DNA of 64,000 nt from Catalinimonas sp038039535 (GTDB lineage Bacteria; Bacteroidota; Bacteroidia; Cytophagales; Cyclobacteriaceae): positions 62,001 through 126,000 of the forward strand of contig NZ_JBBPHP010000013.1 in NCBI RefSeq assembly GCF_038039535.1, given 5' to 3'. The notes under the pieces are model-generated. The model did no database searches and had not been told where the DNA came from. It saw only the letters and a program-made list of their open reading frames with translations. This document shows positions 18,602-26,949 of the stretch, piece by piece; position 1 is the first letter of the stretch; every line of letters begins with the position of its first letter. Position numbers and translations under genes: made by a program.

Positions 18602-19180
18602 ATGGCAACTACTACAGACACATATAAACCAAGGCTTAAGGCAAAATATCAAGAGGAGATTGTTGCTGCTTTGAATGAAAAGTTTGGATACAAATCCATT
18701 ATGCAAGTACCTCGTATTGAGAAAGTTTGTATCAATAAAGGTATAGGAGCCGCAGTGGCAGATAAAAAGCTTGTAGATGTAGGAGTAGAAGAACTATCTA
18801 CCATCTCTGGACAAAAAGCAGTTCCTACATATGCGAAGAAATCAGTATCAAACTTTAAGCTTCGTGAAGGAATGCCAATTGGTGCTAAAGTTACCTTGAG
18901 AGGGAACAAAATGTATGAATTCCTGGATCGCCTGTTAAATGTGGCTCTTCCTAGGGTAAGAGATTTTAGAGGAGTAAATGATAAAGGGTTTGATGGAAGA
19001 GGAAATTACACTTTAGGAGTAAAAGAACAGATCATTTTCCCAGAGATCAGTATTGATAAAGTGAATCGTATTTCAGGAATGGATATTACGTTTGTTACTA
19101 ACGCTAATACCGACGAAGAATGTTATGAATTACTTAAGGCTATGGGAATGCCTTTTGCCAACAGCTCAACTAATAGATAA
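18602..19180 (+). CDS. rplE: 50S ribosomal protein L5
   Basis: 192 residues; PRLKAKYQEEIVAALNEKFGY start, the GQKAVPTYAKKSVSNFKLREGMPIG block and the RDFRGV...GNYTLGVKEQIIFPEI stretch are typical. L5 binds 5S rRNA and contacts P-site tRNA. Five nt before rpsN. Confidence 0.98.
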   Translation: MATTTDTYKPRLKAKYQEEIVAALNEKFGYKSIMQVPRIEKVCINKGIGAAVADKKLVDVGVEELSTISGQKAVPTYAKKSVSNFKLREGMPIGAKVTLRGNKMYEFLDRLLNVALPRVRDFRGVNDKGFDGRGNYTLGVKEQIIFPEISIDKVNRISGMDITFVTNANTDEECYELLKAMGMPFANSSTNR

Positions 19181-19185
19181 ATACT

Positions 19186-19455
19186 ATGGCTAGAAAATCA
19201 GTAATAGCAAGAGAAAGAAAAAGAAAAAGATTAGTGGAGAAATATGCTCAGAAAAGAGCGGAATTAAAAGCTAATGGCGATTACGAAGCATTAGATAAAT
19301 TACCCAAAAATGCTTCACCTGTGCGTTTACATAATCGTTGTAAACTTACAGGCAGACCCAAAGGGTATATGAGGAAGTTTGGTATTTCCAGGGTTACTTT
19401 TAGAGAAATGGCCTCAAATGGAAAAATACCGGGCGTGACTAAAGCAAGCTGGTAA
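19186..19455 (+). CDS. rpsN: 30S ribosomal protein S14 (long form lacking the zinc motif)
   Basis: 89 residues. It is the longer S14 variant without the CxxC...CxxC zinc ribbon of the short form; a single cysteine remains in LHNRCKLTGRPKGYMRKFGISRVTFREMA. Assembles late into the head. A 72-nt gap with a promoter-like element separates it from rpsH. Confidence 0.97.
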   Translation: MARKSVIARERKRKRLVEKYAQKRAELKANGDYEALDKLPKNASPVRLHNRCKLTGRPKGYMRKFGISRVTFREMASNGKIPGVTKASW

Positions 19456-19481
19456 AAGTTTTAGTTTATTAAAAAAAGTTT

Positions 19482-19489
19482 TACCTTTG
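19482..19489 (+). promoter_or_regulatory. Internal promoter candidate before rpsH
   Basis: TACCTTTG fits the Bacteroidota -7 element TAnnTTTG and lies 38 nt before the rpsH ATG, in the widest gap of the S10-spc region. The -33 element is weak (TTTT around 19459). Confidence 0.5.
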
Positions 19490-19527
19490 CACTTCGTTTT
19501 TTAGAGAGCATGTAATATTTATCTATA

Positions 19528-19929
19528 ATGATAACCGATCCCATATCAGATTATTTGACAAGAGTCAGAAATGCCATCAAGGCAAGACATAGAATTGTGG
19601 AAATACCAGCTTCCAACATCAAAAAGGAAATCACAAAGGTTCTCCACGAAAAGGGATATATTCAGAACTATAAGTTCGAGGAAGGTGTCAATCACCAAGG
19701 AGTAATTAAGATTGCTCTTAAATACAATCCTAAGAATAAGAACTCTGCTATAGTGCATTTGGAAAGAATTAGTAAACCAGGTTTAAGAAAGTATACCAGT
19801 GCTGATAATCTACCGCGTGTACTAAACGGCCTTGGTTTAGCAATACTTTCAACTTCCCGTGGAGTGATTACCGATAAAGAGGCGAGAGAGCTGAATATAG
19901 GAGGGGAGATTCTTTGTTACGTCTATTAA
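19528..19929 (+). CDS. rpsH: 30S ribosomal protein S8
   Basis: 133 residues; DPISDYLTRVRNAIKARH start and the GLGLAILSTSRGVITDKEAREL...GGEILCYVY end are diagnostic. S8 is a primary 16S rRNA binder and the translational repressor of the spc operon in E. coli. Probably the first gene of an extra transcript from the promoter candidate at 19482. Confidence 0.98.
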   Translation: MITDPISDYLTRVRNAIKARHRIVEIPASNIKKEITKVLHEKGYIQNYKFEEGVNHQGVIKIALKYNPKNKNSAIVHLERISKPGLRKYTSADNLPRVLNGLGLAILSTSRGVITDKEARELNIGGEILCYVY

Positions 19930-19939
19930 ATTATAGAAT

Positions 19940-20491
19940 ATGTCACGTATAGGAAAATTAGCCATAGATATACCTCAGGGCGTCACAGTCACTAATGATA
20001 AAAATGTGATCACCGTTAAAGGTTCAAAAGGTGAGCTTACCCAAGTTGTGGATAAAGATATAGAAGTAAAGATTGAAGATAATCAAATTAGATTACACCG
20101 ACCTACTGAGCAAAAAAGGCATAAGGCTTTACATGGTTTATACAGAGCTCTGATCTATAATATGATAGAAGGTGTATCTAAAGGCTATCAGAAGCAGTTG
20201 GAGTTAGTGGGAGTTGGATATAGAGCTAGTGTACAGCAAAATGTACTTGAATTAAACCTGGGTTATTCTCATAATATTTTTATGGGATTACCTGAGGCAA
20301 TTAATGCTTCTGCTGAAACGGCTAAGGGTAAAAACCCTACCATAACTCTTGAGAGTTATGATAAGCAGTTGATCGGGCAGGTTGCTGCCAAAATTAAATC
20401 TTTAAGACCTGTAGAGCCTTATAAAGGCAAAGGAGTAAGGTTTGTAGGTGAAAGAATCAGACGTAAGGCTGGTAAGACGGCAAGTAAATAA
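19940..20491 (+). CDS. rplF: 50S ribosomal protein L6
   Basis: 183 residues with the two-fold L6 domain structure; MSRIGKLAIDIPQGVTV start and the C-terminal LRPVEPYKGKGVRFVGERIRRKAGKTA signature. Binds near the sarcin-ricin loop and factor-binding site. 10 nt behind rpsH. Confidence 0.98.
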   Translation: MSRIGKLAIDIPQGVTVTNDKNVITVKGSKGELTQVVDKDIEVKIEDNQIRLHRPTEQKRHKALHGLYRALIYNMIEGVSKGYQKQLELVGVGYRASVQQNVLELNLGYSHNIFMGLPEAINASAETAKGKNPTITLESYDKQLIGQVAAKIKSLRPVEPYKGKGVRFVGERIRRKAGKTASK

Positions 20492-20499
20492 TTATACCA

Positions 20500-20853
20500 A
20501 TGGCTGTTACTAATAAAAAGCTTCAAAGAAGACTCAAGATAAGAAAAAGTATCCGCAGAAAGCTAAGCGGAACTACAGAACGTCCTCGTTTGTCAGTATA
20601 TAAAAGTAATAAGGCAATTTATGCCCAAATTATTAATGATGAACTAGGTAATACCTTGGCCTATGCGACTTCGCTTGAAATGAAATCGAATAATGCTAAT
20701 TTGGATATAGCTAAAGAGGTGGGAAAGAAACTAGCTGAAAAGGCTATTGCTCACGGAATATCTCATGTAGTATTTGACAGAGGAGGCTATATATATCATG
20801 GTAAAGTGAAGGCTTTAGCTGAAGGTGCTAGAGAAGGAGGATTAAAATTTTAA
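20500..20853 (+). CDS. rplR: 50S ribosomal protein L18
   Basis: 117 residues; basic N-terminus (KLQRRLKIRKSIRRKLSG), RPRLSVYKSNKAIYAQIIND and VVFDRGGYIYHGKVKALAEGAREGGL blocks. 5S rRNA-binding protein. Four nt before rpsE. Confidence 0.98.
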   Translation: MAVTNKKLQRRLKIRKSIRRKLSGTTERPRLSVYKSNKAIYAQIINDELGNTLAYATSLEMKSNNANLDIAKEVGKKLAEKAIAHGISHVVFDRGGYIYHGKVKALAEGAREGGLKF

Positions 20854-20857
20854 TTAA

Positions 20858-21373
20858 ATGGCACAAAACGTAAGATCAGTAAAAGCTAGTGAAATTGACC
20901 TGAAAGAACGCGTAGTTGCGATCAAGAGGGTGGCAAAGGTTGTAAAGGGTGGTAGAAGGTTTAGTTTCGCTGCTATAGTAGTAGTGGGTAATGGTGATGG
21001 AGTAGTAGGTTATGGCTTAGGAAAGGCAAACGAAGTAACTGATGCTATCACTAAAGGAGTTGATGACGCTAAGAAAAACCTTCTAAAGGTACCTATTCTC
21101 AAAGGAACTATTCCTCATGAAACATTGGGGAAATTTGGCGGTGGCTTTGTTCTCATTAAACCTGCCTCTCCTGGTACTGGAGTTATTGCTGGCGGTGCTA
21201 TGCGTGCAGTACTGGAAAGTGCTGGCGTTCACGATGTTTTGGCCAAATCTAAAGGTTCTTCAAATCCGCACAATGTGGTTAAAGCTACTTTTGATGCATT
21301 GGCTAATATGCGTGATCCCTATGCGGTTGCGGAACAAAGAGGGGTTACTTTAGAAAAAGTTTTTAACGGTTAA
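20858..21373 (+). CDS. rpsE: 30S ribosomal protein S5
   Basis: 171 residues with the double-stranded RNA-binding N-terminal domain (RVAKVVKGGRRFSFAAIVVVG) and the GVIAGGAMRAVLESAGVHDVLAKS block. Involved in decoding fidelity and mRNA entry. Six nt before rpmD. Confidence 0.98.
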   Translation: MAQNVRSVKASEIDLKERVVAIKRVAKVVKGGRRFSFAAIVVVGNGDGVVGYGLGKANEVTDAITKGVDDAKKNLLKVPILKGTIPHETLGKFGGGFVLIKPASPGTGVIAGGAMRAVLESAGVHDVLAKSKGSSNPHNVVKATFDALANMRDPYAVAEQRGVTLEKVFNG

Positions 21374-21379
21374 TTAATC

Positions 21380-21559
21380 ATGGCAAAAATTAAAATTACT
21401 CAGGTTAAAAGCTCAATCAAACGCCCTAAAAAACAGAAGGCTACAATACAAGCACTTGGATTAGGGAAAATAAATAAGACTGTTGAAGTGGAAAATACTC
21501 CTCAAATTAGCGGGATGGTATCCAAGGTATCTCATTTGGTTAACGTTACTGAAGCTTAA
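21380..21559 (+). CDS. rpmD: 50S ribosomal protein L30
   Basis: A 59-residue gene between rpsE and rplO: ATG at 21380, TAA at 21557-21559. The translation begins MAKIKITQVKSSIKRPKKQK and contains the ALGLGKINKTVEVENTPQISGMVSKVSHLV signature of L30. Spacing is 6 nt to rpsE and 5 nt to rplO, as expected for the spc operon. Confidence 0.97.
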   Translation: MAKIKITQVKSSIKRPKKQKATIQALGLGKINKTVEVENTPQISGMVSKVSHLVNVTEA

Positions 21560-21564
21560 TATAA

Positions 21565-22011
21565 ATGGATTTACATACAATAAAACCAGCTCAAGGTTCT
21601 GTAAAGACGAAAAAAAGGTTGGGAAGAGGCGCCGGTTCAGGATTTGGAGGTACAGCTTCCAGAGGACATAAAGGTGCCAAATCAAGATCGGGTTATAAGA
21701 CTAAAGCAGGTTTTGAAGGCGGACAAATGCCTCTTCAAAGAAGAGTGCCTAAATTTGGTTTCAGAAACCCCAACAGAACCTCTTACAATGCGATTAACAT
21801 AGGTCAACTCCAAAGTTTATCTGAAAAATCAGGTGAGACTTCTTTTACTTTGGAAAATCTACAGAAACATGGCCTTATCGGAAAGAACGATAAAGTTAAA
21901 GTATTAGGAAATGGTGAACTATCAGCCAAGATAGAGGTTGAGGCACATGCTTTTTCTGCATCAGCAGAGAAAGCAATAGAAGCAGCAGGAGGATCAGCAA
22001 AAAAAATATAG
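21565..22011 (+). CDS. rplO: 50S ribosomal protein L15
   Basis: 148 residues; a Gly/Arg-rich N-terminal half (GRGAGSGFGGTASRGHKGAKS, then GFEGGQMPLQRRVPKFGF) and a compact C-terminal domain. Late assembly protein of the large subunit. Four nt before secY. Confidence 0.98.
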   Translation: MDLHTIKPAQGSVKTKKRLGRGAGSGFGGTASRGHKGAKSRSGYKTKAGFEGGQMPLQRRVPKFGFRNPNRTSYNAINIGQLQSLSEKSGETSFTLENLQKHGLIGKNDKVKVLGNGELSAKIEVEAHAFSASAEKAIEAAGGSAKKI

Positions 22012-22015
22012 AGCC

Positions 22016-23332
22016 ATGAAGGAATTTATTACCACCATAAGGAATATCTTTTCAATTGAAGAGCTCAGAACTAGGATACTTAATACCCTAGGTTTTCTAA
22101 TCATTTTTAGATTAGGATCCTTTGTTGTGTTGCCTGGAGTAGATCCTTCTCGCCTTGAGGGTGATGCTGGTGGTATATTTGGCTTATTAGATACATTTTT
22201 AGGAGGAGCTTTTAGCAATGCTTCTATTTTCGGCTTGGGAATCATGCCGTACATTTCTGCTTCTATTGTAATACAATTACTCACAGTTGCAGTACCGTAT
22301 TTTCAGAGATTGCAGAAAGAGGGAGATTCGGGAAGAAAGAAAATTACTCAGATCACACGGGTATTGACAATTTTTATCACTTTCGGTCAAGGCATAGGGT
22401 ATTTATCATATGCTGTCCCTGCTGAAGCAATATTGATTGATAGATTTTTCTTTACAGTTTCTGCTCTTATTATTCTTACTTCAGGCACAATTTTTTGTAT
22501 GTGGCTGGGAGAAAAAATTACAGACAAAGGAATTGGAAATGGTATCTCCATGCTTATCATGATTGGTATCATTTCTCGCTTCCCTGGGGCGATTGTAGCT
22601 GAATTTCTTTCAAAAGGTATGAATGGAGCTCTTCTCTTTGTAATTGAGATTGTAGCCTTGTTCTTCGTGGTGATGGCATCTGTAATGCTAACACAAGCTG
22701 TGAGGAGAATTCCTGTACAGTATGCCAAGCAGGTAGTTGGAAATAAAGTGTACGGAGGACAACGTCAATATATTCCTCTTAAAGTTAATGCATCAGGAGT
22801 AATGCCCATCATCTTTGCACAGTCATTGATGTTTCTACCAGGGTTAATTGCTAGTATCTGGGCAGATAGTAATGATTTGGCGGCAACAATTGGTAATACC
22901 TTTGCTGATTTTACCTCTTGGCAATATAATTTAGTCTTTGGAATTTTAATTATTCTATTTACGTTCTTTTACACTGCAATTACTATTAACTCCAAGCAAA
23001 TTGCAGATGATATGAAACGTAATGGAGGTTTTGTGCCTGGAGTAAAGCCTGGTCAGCCTACTGCTGAATTTATTGATTCAGTGCTTTCCAGAATTACATT
23101 ACCTGGATCATTGTTCTTAGCAATTATTGCTATTATGCCAGCAATAGCTAGCGTAGCAGGTATAACTACCGAGTTTGCTTACTTTTACGGTGGGACATCA
23201 TTACTCATTATGGTAGGTGTAATTTTAGACACCTTACAGCAAATAGAAAGCTATCTACTAATGCGTCATTATGAAGGTATGATGAAATCTGGTAGAATTA
23301 AAGGTAGATCTGAAAATGCTGCAGTTGCATAA
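22016..23332 (+). CDS. secY: Protein translocase subunit SecY
   Basis: 438 residues forming the channel of the Sec translocon in the inner membrane; about ten hydrophobic segments can be seen. The LGIMPYISASIVIQLL plug/TM2 region, the GIGNGISMLIMIGI segment and the C-terminal cytosolic loop region (VNASGVMPIIFAQS, MKRNGGFVPGVKPGQPTAEF) are well preserved. The ATG at 22016 follows rplO by 4 nt. No adk or map gene intervenes before infA. Confidence 0.98.
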   Translation: MKEFITTIRNIFSIEELRTRILNTLGFLIIFRLGSFVVLPGVDPSRLEGDAGGIFGLLDTFLGGAFSNASIFGLGIMPYISASIVIQLLTVAVPYFQRLQKEGDSGRKKITQITRVLTIFITFGQGIGYLSYAVPAEAILIDRFFFTVSALIILTSGTIFCMWLGEKITDKGIGNGISMLIMIGIISRFPGAIVAEFLSKGMNGALLFVIEIVALFFVVMASVMLTQAVRRIPVQYAKQVVGNKVYGGQRQYIPLKVNASGVMPIIFAQSLMFLPGLIASIWADSNDLAATIGNTFADFTSWQYNLVFGILIILFTFFYTAITINSKQIADDMKRNGGFVPGVKPGQPTAEFIDSVLSRITLPGSLFLAIIAIMPAIASVAGITTEFAYFYGGTSLLIMVGVILDTLQQIESYLLMRHYEGMMKSGRIKGRSENAAVA

Positions 23333-23372
23333 ATTAGATATTTTTTAAACCTATAAGAATCAGAATTAATAT

Positions 23373-23591
23373 ATGGCTAAACAAGCATCAATTGAACAGG
23401 ATGGAACTATTACAGAAGCATTGTCTAATGCAATGTTTAGAGTTGAGCTTGAAAATGGCCACCAGGTGATTGCGCATATATCTGGGAAGATGAGAATGAA
23501 CTATATCAAAATATTGCCTGGTGACAGAGTAAAGCTTGAAATGTCACCTTATGATTTAACTAAAGGAAGAATAGTATACAGATATAAGTAA
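23373..23591 (+). CDS. infA: Translation initiation factor IF-1
   Basis: 72 residues, an S1-type OB fold: GTITEALSNAMFRVELENGHQVIAHISGKMRMNYIKILPGDRV is diagnostic. Binds the 30S A site during initiation. 40 nt behind secY, 2 nt before rpmJ. Confidence 0.98.
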   Translation: MAKQASIEQDGTITEALSNAMFRVELENGHQVIAHISGKMRMNYIKILPGDRVKLEMSPYDLTKGRIVYRYK

Positions 23592-23593
23592 CT

Positions 23594-23710
23594 ATGAAAG
23601 TAAAAGCATCTATTAAAAAGCGCAGTTCCGACTGCAAAATTGTCAGAAGGAAGGGCAAGTTGTACGTTATTAATAAGAAGAACCCTAGATTTAAGCAAAG
23701 ACAAGGTTAA
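23594..23710 (+). CDS. rpmJ: 50S ribosomal protein L36 (zinc-less form)
   Basis: A 38-residue gene between infA and rpsM: ATG 23594, TAA 23708-23710. MKVKASIKKRSSDCKIVRRK start and NPRFKQRQG end are typical of L36. Of the usual C-C-C-H zinc ligands only Cys14 remains: position 11 is Ser, 27 is Asn and 33 is Phe, so this is the non-zinc type. Confidence 0.95.
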   Translation: MKVKASIKKRSSDCKIVRRKGKLYVINKKNPRFKQRQG

Positions 23711-23712
23711 TT

Positions 23713-24090
23713 ATGGCTAGAATTGCAGGCGTAGATATCCCCGATAATAAAAGAGGAGAAATAGGTCTTACCTATATCTTCGGCATTGGCAAAAGTTCTG
23801 CTCAGAATATTCTTACCCAGGCAGGTATTGACTGGAATAAGAAAGTAGGTGAGTGGGATGATGAAGAGTCCAATGCCATTCGTAGCATTATTGCTAATGA
23901 ATTCAAAGTGGAAGGTGTACTTAAATCTGAGGTACAAATGAGCATTAAGCGACTGATGGATATTGGTTGTTACCGAGGCTTGAGACATCGTAAAGGTCTT
24001 CCTGTTAGAGGACAGAAGACAAAAAACAACGCACGTACGCGTAAGGGTAAGCGTAAGACAGTTGCAAATAAAAAGAAAGCTACTAAGTAG
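23713..24090 (+). CDS. rpsM: 30S ribosomal protein S13
   Basis: 125 residues; MARIAGVDIPDNKRGEIGLTYIFGIG start, the helix-two-turn-helix region and the GLRHRKGLPVRGQKTKNNARTRKG tail that reaches tRNA are conserved. Two nt behind rpmJ and first of the alpha-operon genes (rpsM-rpsK-rpsD-rpoA-rplQ). Confidence 0.98.
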   Translation: MARIAGVDIPDNKRGEIGLTYIFGIGKSSAQNILTQAGIDWNKKVGEWDDEESNAIRSIIANEFKVEGVLKSEVQMSIKRLMDIGCYRGLRHRKGLPVRGQKTKNNARTRKGKRKTVANKKKATK

Positions 24091-24105
24091 AGTTAATAAA
24101 TAGTT

Positions 24106-24498
24106 ATGGCTCAGAAAAGAAAAGATAAAGCAAAAAAGAGAGTGGTTGCAGTTGAATCTGTTGGCCAAGCTCATATTAAAGCTTCATTCAATAATATAAT
24201 TATCTCTATTACCAATATGTCTGGACAAGTAGTGTCATGGGCATCAGCTGGTAAGATGGGTTTTAAGGGTTCAAAGAAAAATACACCTTATGCAGCTCAA
24301 ACTGCTGCTGCTAACTGTGCTCAAACTGCTTATGACCTGGGGATGCGTAAGGTTGAAGTGTTTATTAAAGGCCCTGGTGCGGGACGTGAGTCTGCAATCA
24401 GAACCCTTCAAAATACAGGCTTGGAAGTTACAATGATCAAAGATGTAACTCCACTACCACACAACGGTTGCCGTCCACCTAAAAGAAGAAGAGTATAA
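24106..24498 (+). CDS. rpsK: 30S ribosomal protein S11
   Basis: 130 residues; HIKASFNNIIISITNMSGQVVSWASAGKMGFKGSKKNTPYAAQ and the C-terminal DVTPLPHNGCRPPKRRRV are diagnostic. Forms part of the 30S platform next to mRNA. 15 nt behind rpsM. Confidence 0.98.
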   Translation: MAQKRKDKAKKRVVAVESVGQAHIKASFNNIIISITNMSGQVVSWASAGKMGFKGSKKNTPYAAQTAAANCAQTAYDLGMRKVEVFIKGPGAGRESAIRTLQNTGLEVTMIKDVTPLPHNGCRPPKRRRV

Positions 24499-24514
24499 AA
24501 TACGATACACGATT

Positions 24515-25120
24515 ATGGCAAGATACAGAGGCCCTAAGTCTAAAGTAGCAAGAAAATTTAACGATCCTATATTCGGTCCTAGCAAGGCACTGCAAAAAAA
24601 GGGTTACCCTCCAGGCCAGCATGGTCGTGGAAGGCGTCGCAAGCAATCTGAATATGCGATTCAGCTTATGGCTAAGCAGAAGGCTAAATATACCTATGGC
24701 GTATTGGAACGTCAGTTTGCTAACCTTTTTGAGAAAGCGAACAGTAGTCAGGGTATTACTGGTGAAATTCTGTTGCAATTGCTAGAGTCAAGACTAGATA
24801 ATGTTGTCTTTAGACTAGGAATAGCTCCTACCAGAAGAGGTGCAAGACAGCTTGTAGGTCATAAACATATCACTGTAAACGGAGAAGTTGTTAATGTTCC
24901 TTCATTTCAGGTTAAACCCGGTGATTTAGTAGGGGTTAGAGAGAAGTCAAAATCTCTTGAAGCAATTACTAACAGTTTAGCCTCCCATAATGCCAGTCGT
25001 TTTAGCTGGTTGGAATGGGATAAATCTCAAATGGCAGGTAGATTTAACAATGTTCCCCAAAGAGATGAAATTCCAGAGAACTTACAGGAACAACTGATTG
25101 TTGAACTTTACTCTAAGTAA
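24515..25120 (+). CDS. rpsD: 30S ribosomal protein S4
   Basis: 201 residues; MARYRGPKSKVARKFNDPIFG start, the KGYPPGQHGRGRRRKQSEYAIQL region and the S4 RNA-binding domain (RLDNVVFRLGIAPTRRGARQLVGHKHITVNG, about 93-125). Primary 16S rRNA binder; in E. coli it represses the alpha operon translationally. Confidence 0.98.
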   Translation: MARYRGPKSKVARKFNDPIFGPSKALQKKGYPPGQHGRGRRRKQSEYAIQLMAKQKAKYTYGVLERQFANLFEKANSSQGITGEILLQLLESRLDNVVFRLGIAPTRRGARQLVGHKHITVNGEVVNVPSFQVKPGDLVGVREKSKSLEAITNSLASHNASRFSWLEWDKSQMAGRFNNVPQRDEIPENLQEQLIVELYSK

Positions 25121-25170
25121 GTTTTAACTTTCATTCATCTCAATTTTTAAACGAAGTATACCTAACAAAT

Positions 25171-26163
25171 ATGTCAATACTAGCATTTCAAATGCCCGAA
25201 AAAGTGGTAATGGAAAAAGCAGACAATTTTCATGGTCTGTTCACTTTCAAGCCACTAGAGAGAGGTTATGGAGTTACTGTTGGTAATGCACTGAGAAGAA
25301 TTTTATTATCCTCACTAGAAGGTTATGCAATTACGGGGGTTAAAATACCTGGAGTGATGCATGAGTTTTCTACTGTAGAAGGAATAGTAGAGGATGTGTC
25401 AGAAATCATCTTAAGCCTTAAAAAGGTTCGTTTCAAGAAAGTTACTGATGACTTTGTAGATAGTAAAATTGTAATTCCTATAAAAAATCAGTCTAGCTTT
25501 ACAGGAGCAGACATACAAAAGTATGTAACTTCTTTTGAAGTACTTAATCCAGATCATGTGATATGTCACATGGACGAATCTCTAGATACCGAAATTGAAC
25601 TTTATGTAGAGAAAGGTAGAGGTTACGTTCCATCAGAAGAGAATAAACAGAACGATCAGAATTATGGCGTAATCGCATTGGATTCTATCTTTACTCCGAT
25701 CAAAAACGTTAAGTTCAGTGTTGAAAACACCAGGGTAGAACAGCGTACTGACTATGAGCAGTTGATCCTGGATATTGAAACTGATGGCTCTATTCACCCA
25801 GAAGATGCTTTAAAAGGTGCAGCGAATATACTCATTAAGCATTTTATGCTGTTCTCAGATCAAAATATGATCTTAGAAACTCCTCAACAAGGGGAACCTG
25901 ATACAGTGGATGAAGAGATGCTTCATATGAGAAAGCTCTTGAAAACTCCTCTTAATGATTTAGATCTTTCAGTTAGGGCCTATAATTGTCTTAAAGCAGC
26001 TGATGTGAAGACTCTTGGAGACTTGGCTCAGCTTGAAATTTCAGACATGATGAAGTTCCGTAACTTTGGTAAGAAATCATTGGCCGAATTGGAGCAGTTA
26101 ATTGCAGACAAGAACTTGTCATTTGGAATGGACGTGAGCAAATATAAACTAGAAGAAGATTAA
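25171..26163 (+). CDS. rpoA: DNA-directed RNA polymerase subunit alpha
   Basis: 330 residues. N-terminal dimerisation/assembly domain with FKPLERGYGVTVGNALRRILLSSLEGYAIT (about 27-55), then a linker and the C-terminal domain (TPLNDLDLSVRAYNCLKAADVKTLGDLAQLE, about 250-280) that contacts UP elements and activators. 50 nt behind rpsD, 38 nt before rplQ. Normal length. Confidence 0.98.
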   Translation: MSILAFQMPEKVVMEKADNFHGLFTFKPLERGYGVTVGNALRRILLSSLEGYAITGVKIPGVMHEFSTVEGIVEDVSEIILSLKKVRFKKVTDDFVDSKIVIPIKNQSSFTGADIQKYVTSFEVLNPDHVICHMDESLDTEIELYVEKGRGYVPSEENKQNDQNYGVIALDSIFTPIKNVKFSVENTRVEQRTDYEQLILDIETDGSIHPEDALKGAANILIKHFMLFSDQNMILETPQQGEPDTVDEEMLHMRKLLKTPLNDLDLSVRAYNCLKAADVKTLGDLAQLEISDMMKFRNFGKKSLAELEQLIADKNLSFGMDVSKYKLEED

Positions 26164-26201
26164 CGTAGTAGAAGCAGTAAGCTGAAAATAGTAAGGAAGT
26201 A

Positions 26202-26849
26202 ATGAGACACGCAAAAAAATTCAATCATTTAGGACGTACTGCTCCACATCGTAAAGCGATGCTGGCTAACATGGCTACGTCTCTGATTCTTCATAAACGA
26301 ATCACCACTACTGTAGCAAAAGCAAAAGCACTTAGAAAGTATGTAGAGCCTTTGATCACTAAATCAAAGTCAGATACTACGCATTCTAGAAGAATCGTGT
26401 TCTCTTATCTGCAAGATAAAACTTCTTCTCAAGTGCTTTTTAATGAAGTAGCTGAGAAAGTTGCAGAAAGACCTGGTGGTTATACTCGTATCATCAAGTT
26501 AGGAAATCGCCTGGGTGACAACGCAGAAATGTGTATGATTGAACTGGTAGATTTTAATGAAACCTATCAGCAAGAAGACACCACCAAGAAAACACGTACC
26601 AGAAGAAGTCGCAGGTCCGGTAAGAAGAGTTCTTCAAAAAGCGAAAATGAAGCTAAAACTTCTACAACTGAAGAGGCTACAGTAGAGGAGGAGAAGAAAG
26701 AAGCTAAAGCTACTGCTGAGGAAACTACCGAGGCTGAAGTAAAAGAAGAAGAGTCAGCAGCGACTGAAGAGGAGGTGAAAGATCAAACAAGTAATCAATC
26801 AGAAGAAGCAGAAGATTCAAGTGATTCTGAGGAAAAAAAGAACCAATAA
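26202..26849 (+). CDS. rplQ: 50S ribosomal protein L17 with long charged C-terminal tail
   Basis: 215 residues against roughly 120-130 for the core family. Residues 1 to about 125 are normal L17 (MRHAKKFNHLGRTAPHRKAMLANMATSLI, then GGYTRIIKLGNRLGDNAEMCMIELVDFN). The remainder begins with a basic RTRRSRRSGKKSSSKS patch and continues as about 65 residues made almost only of Glu, Ala, Thr, Lys and Ser, ending DSSDSEEKKNQ. The tail is low-complexity and presumably disordered. Last gene of the operon, followed by a terminator. Confidence 0.96.
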   Translation: MRHAKKFNHLGRTAPHRKAMLANMATSLILHKRITTTVAKAKALRKYVEPLITKSKSDTTHSRRIVFSYLQDKTSSQVLFNEVAEKVAERPGGYTRIIKLGNRLGDNAEMCMIELVDFNETYQQEDTTKKTRTRRSRRSGKKSSSKSENEAKTSTTEEATVEEEKKEAKATAEETTEAEVKEEESAATEEEVKDQTSNQSEEAEDSSDSEEKKNQ

Positions 26850-26867
26850 CATTTCATTATCCTTTAT

Positions 26868-26912
26868 AAAGGGATTAGGCTGTTGACAAACACAGTTTAA
26901 TCCCTTTTTTTT
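26868..26912 (+). terminator. Terminator of the ribosomal protein operon
   Basis: Perfect 10-bp arms (26868-26877 AAAGGGATTA, 26898-26907 TAATCCCTTT) with an inner CTGT/ACAG pairing in the loop and a T-run of nine or more. Closes the rplC-rplQ unit. Confidence 0.88.
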
Positions 26913-26949
26913 TATCATATTATTATTAAAATTTGCGCAAAAATACCTT

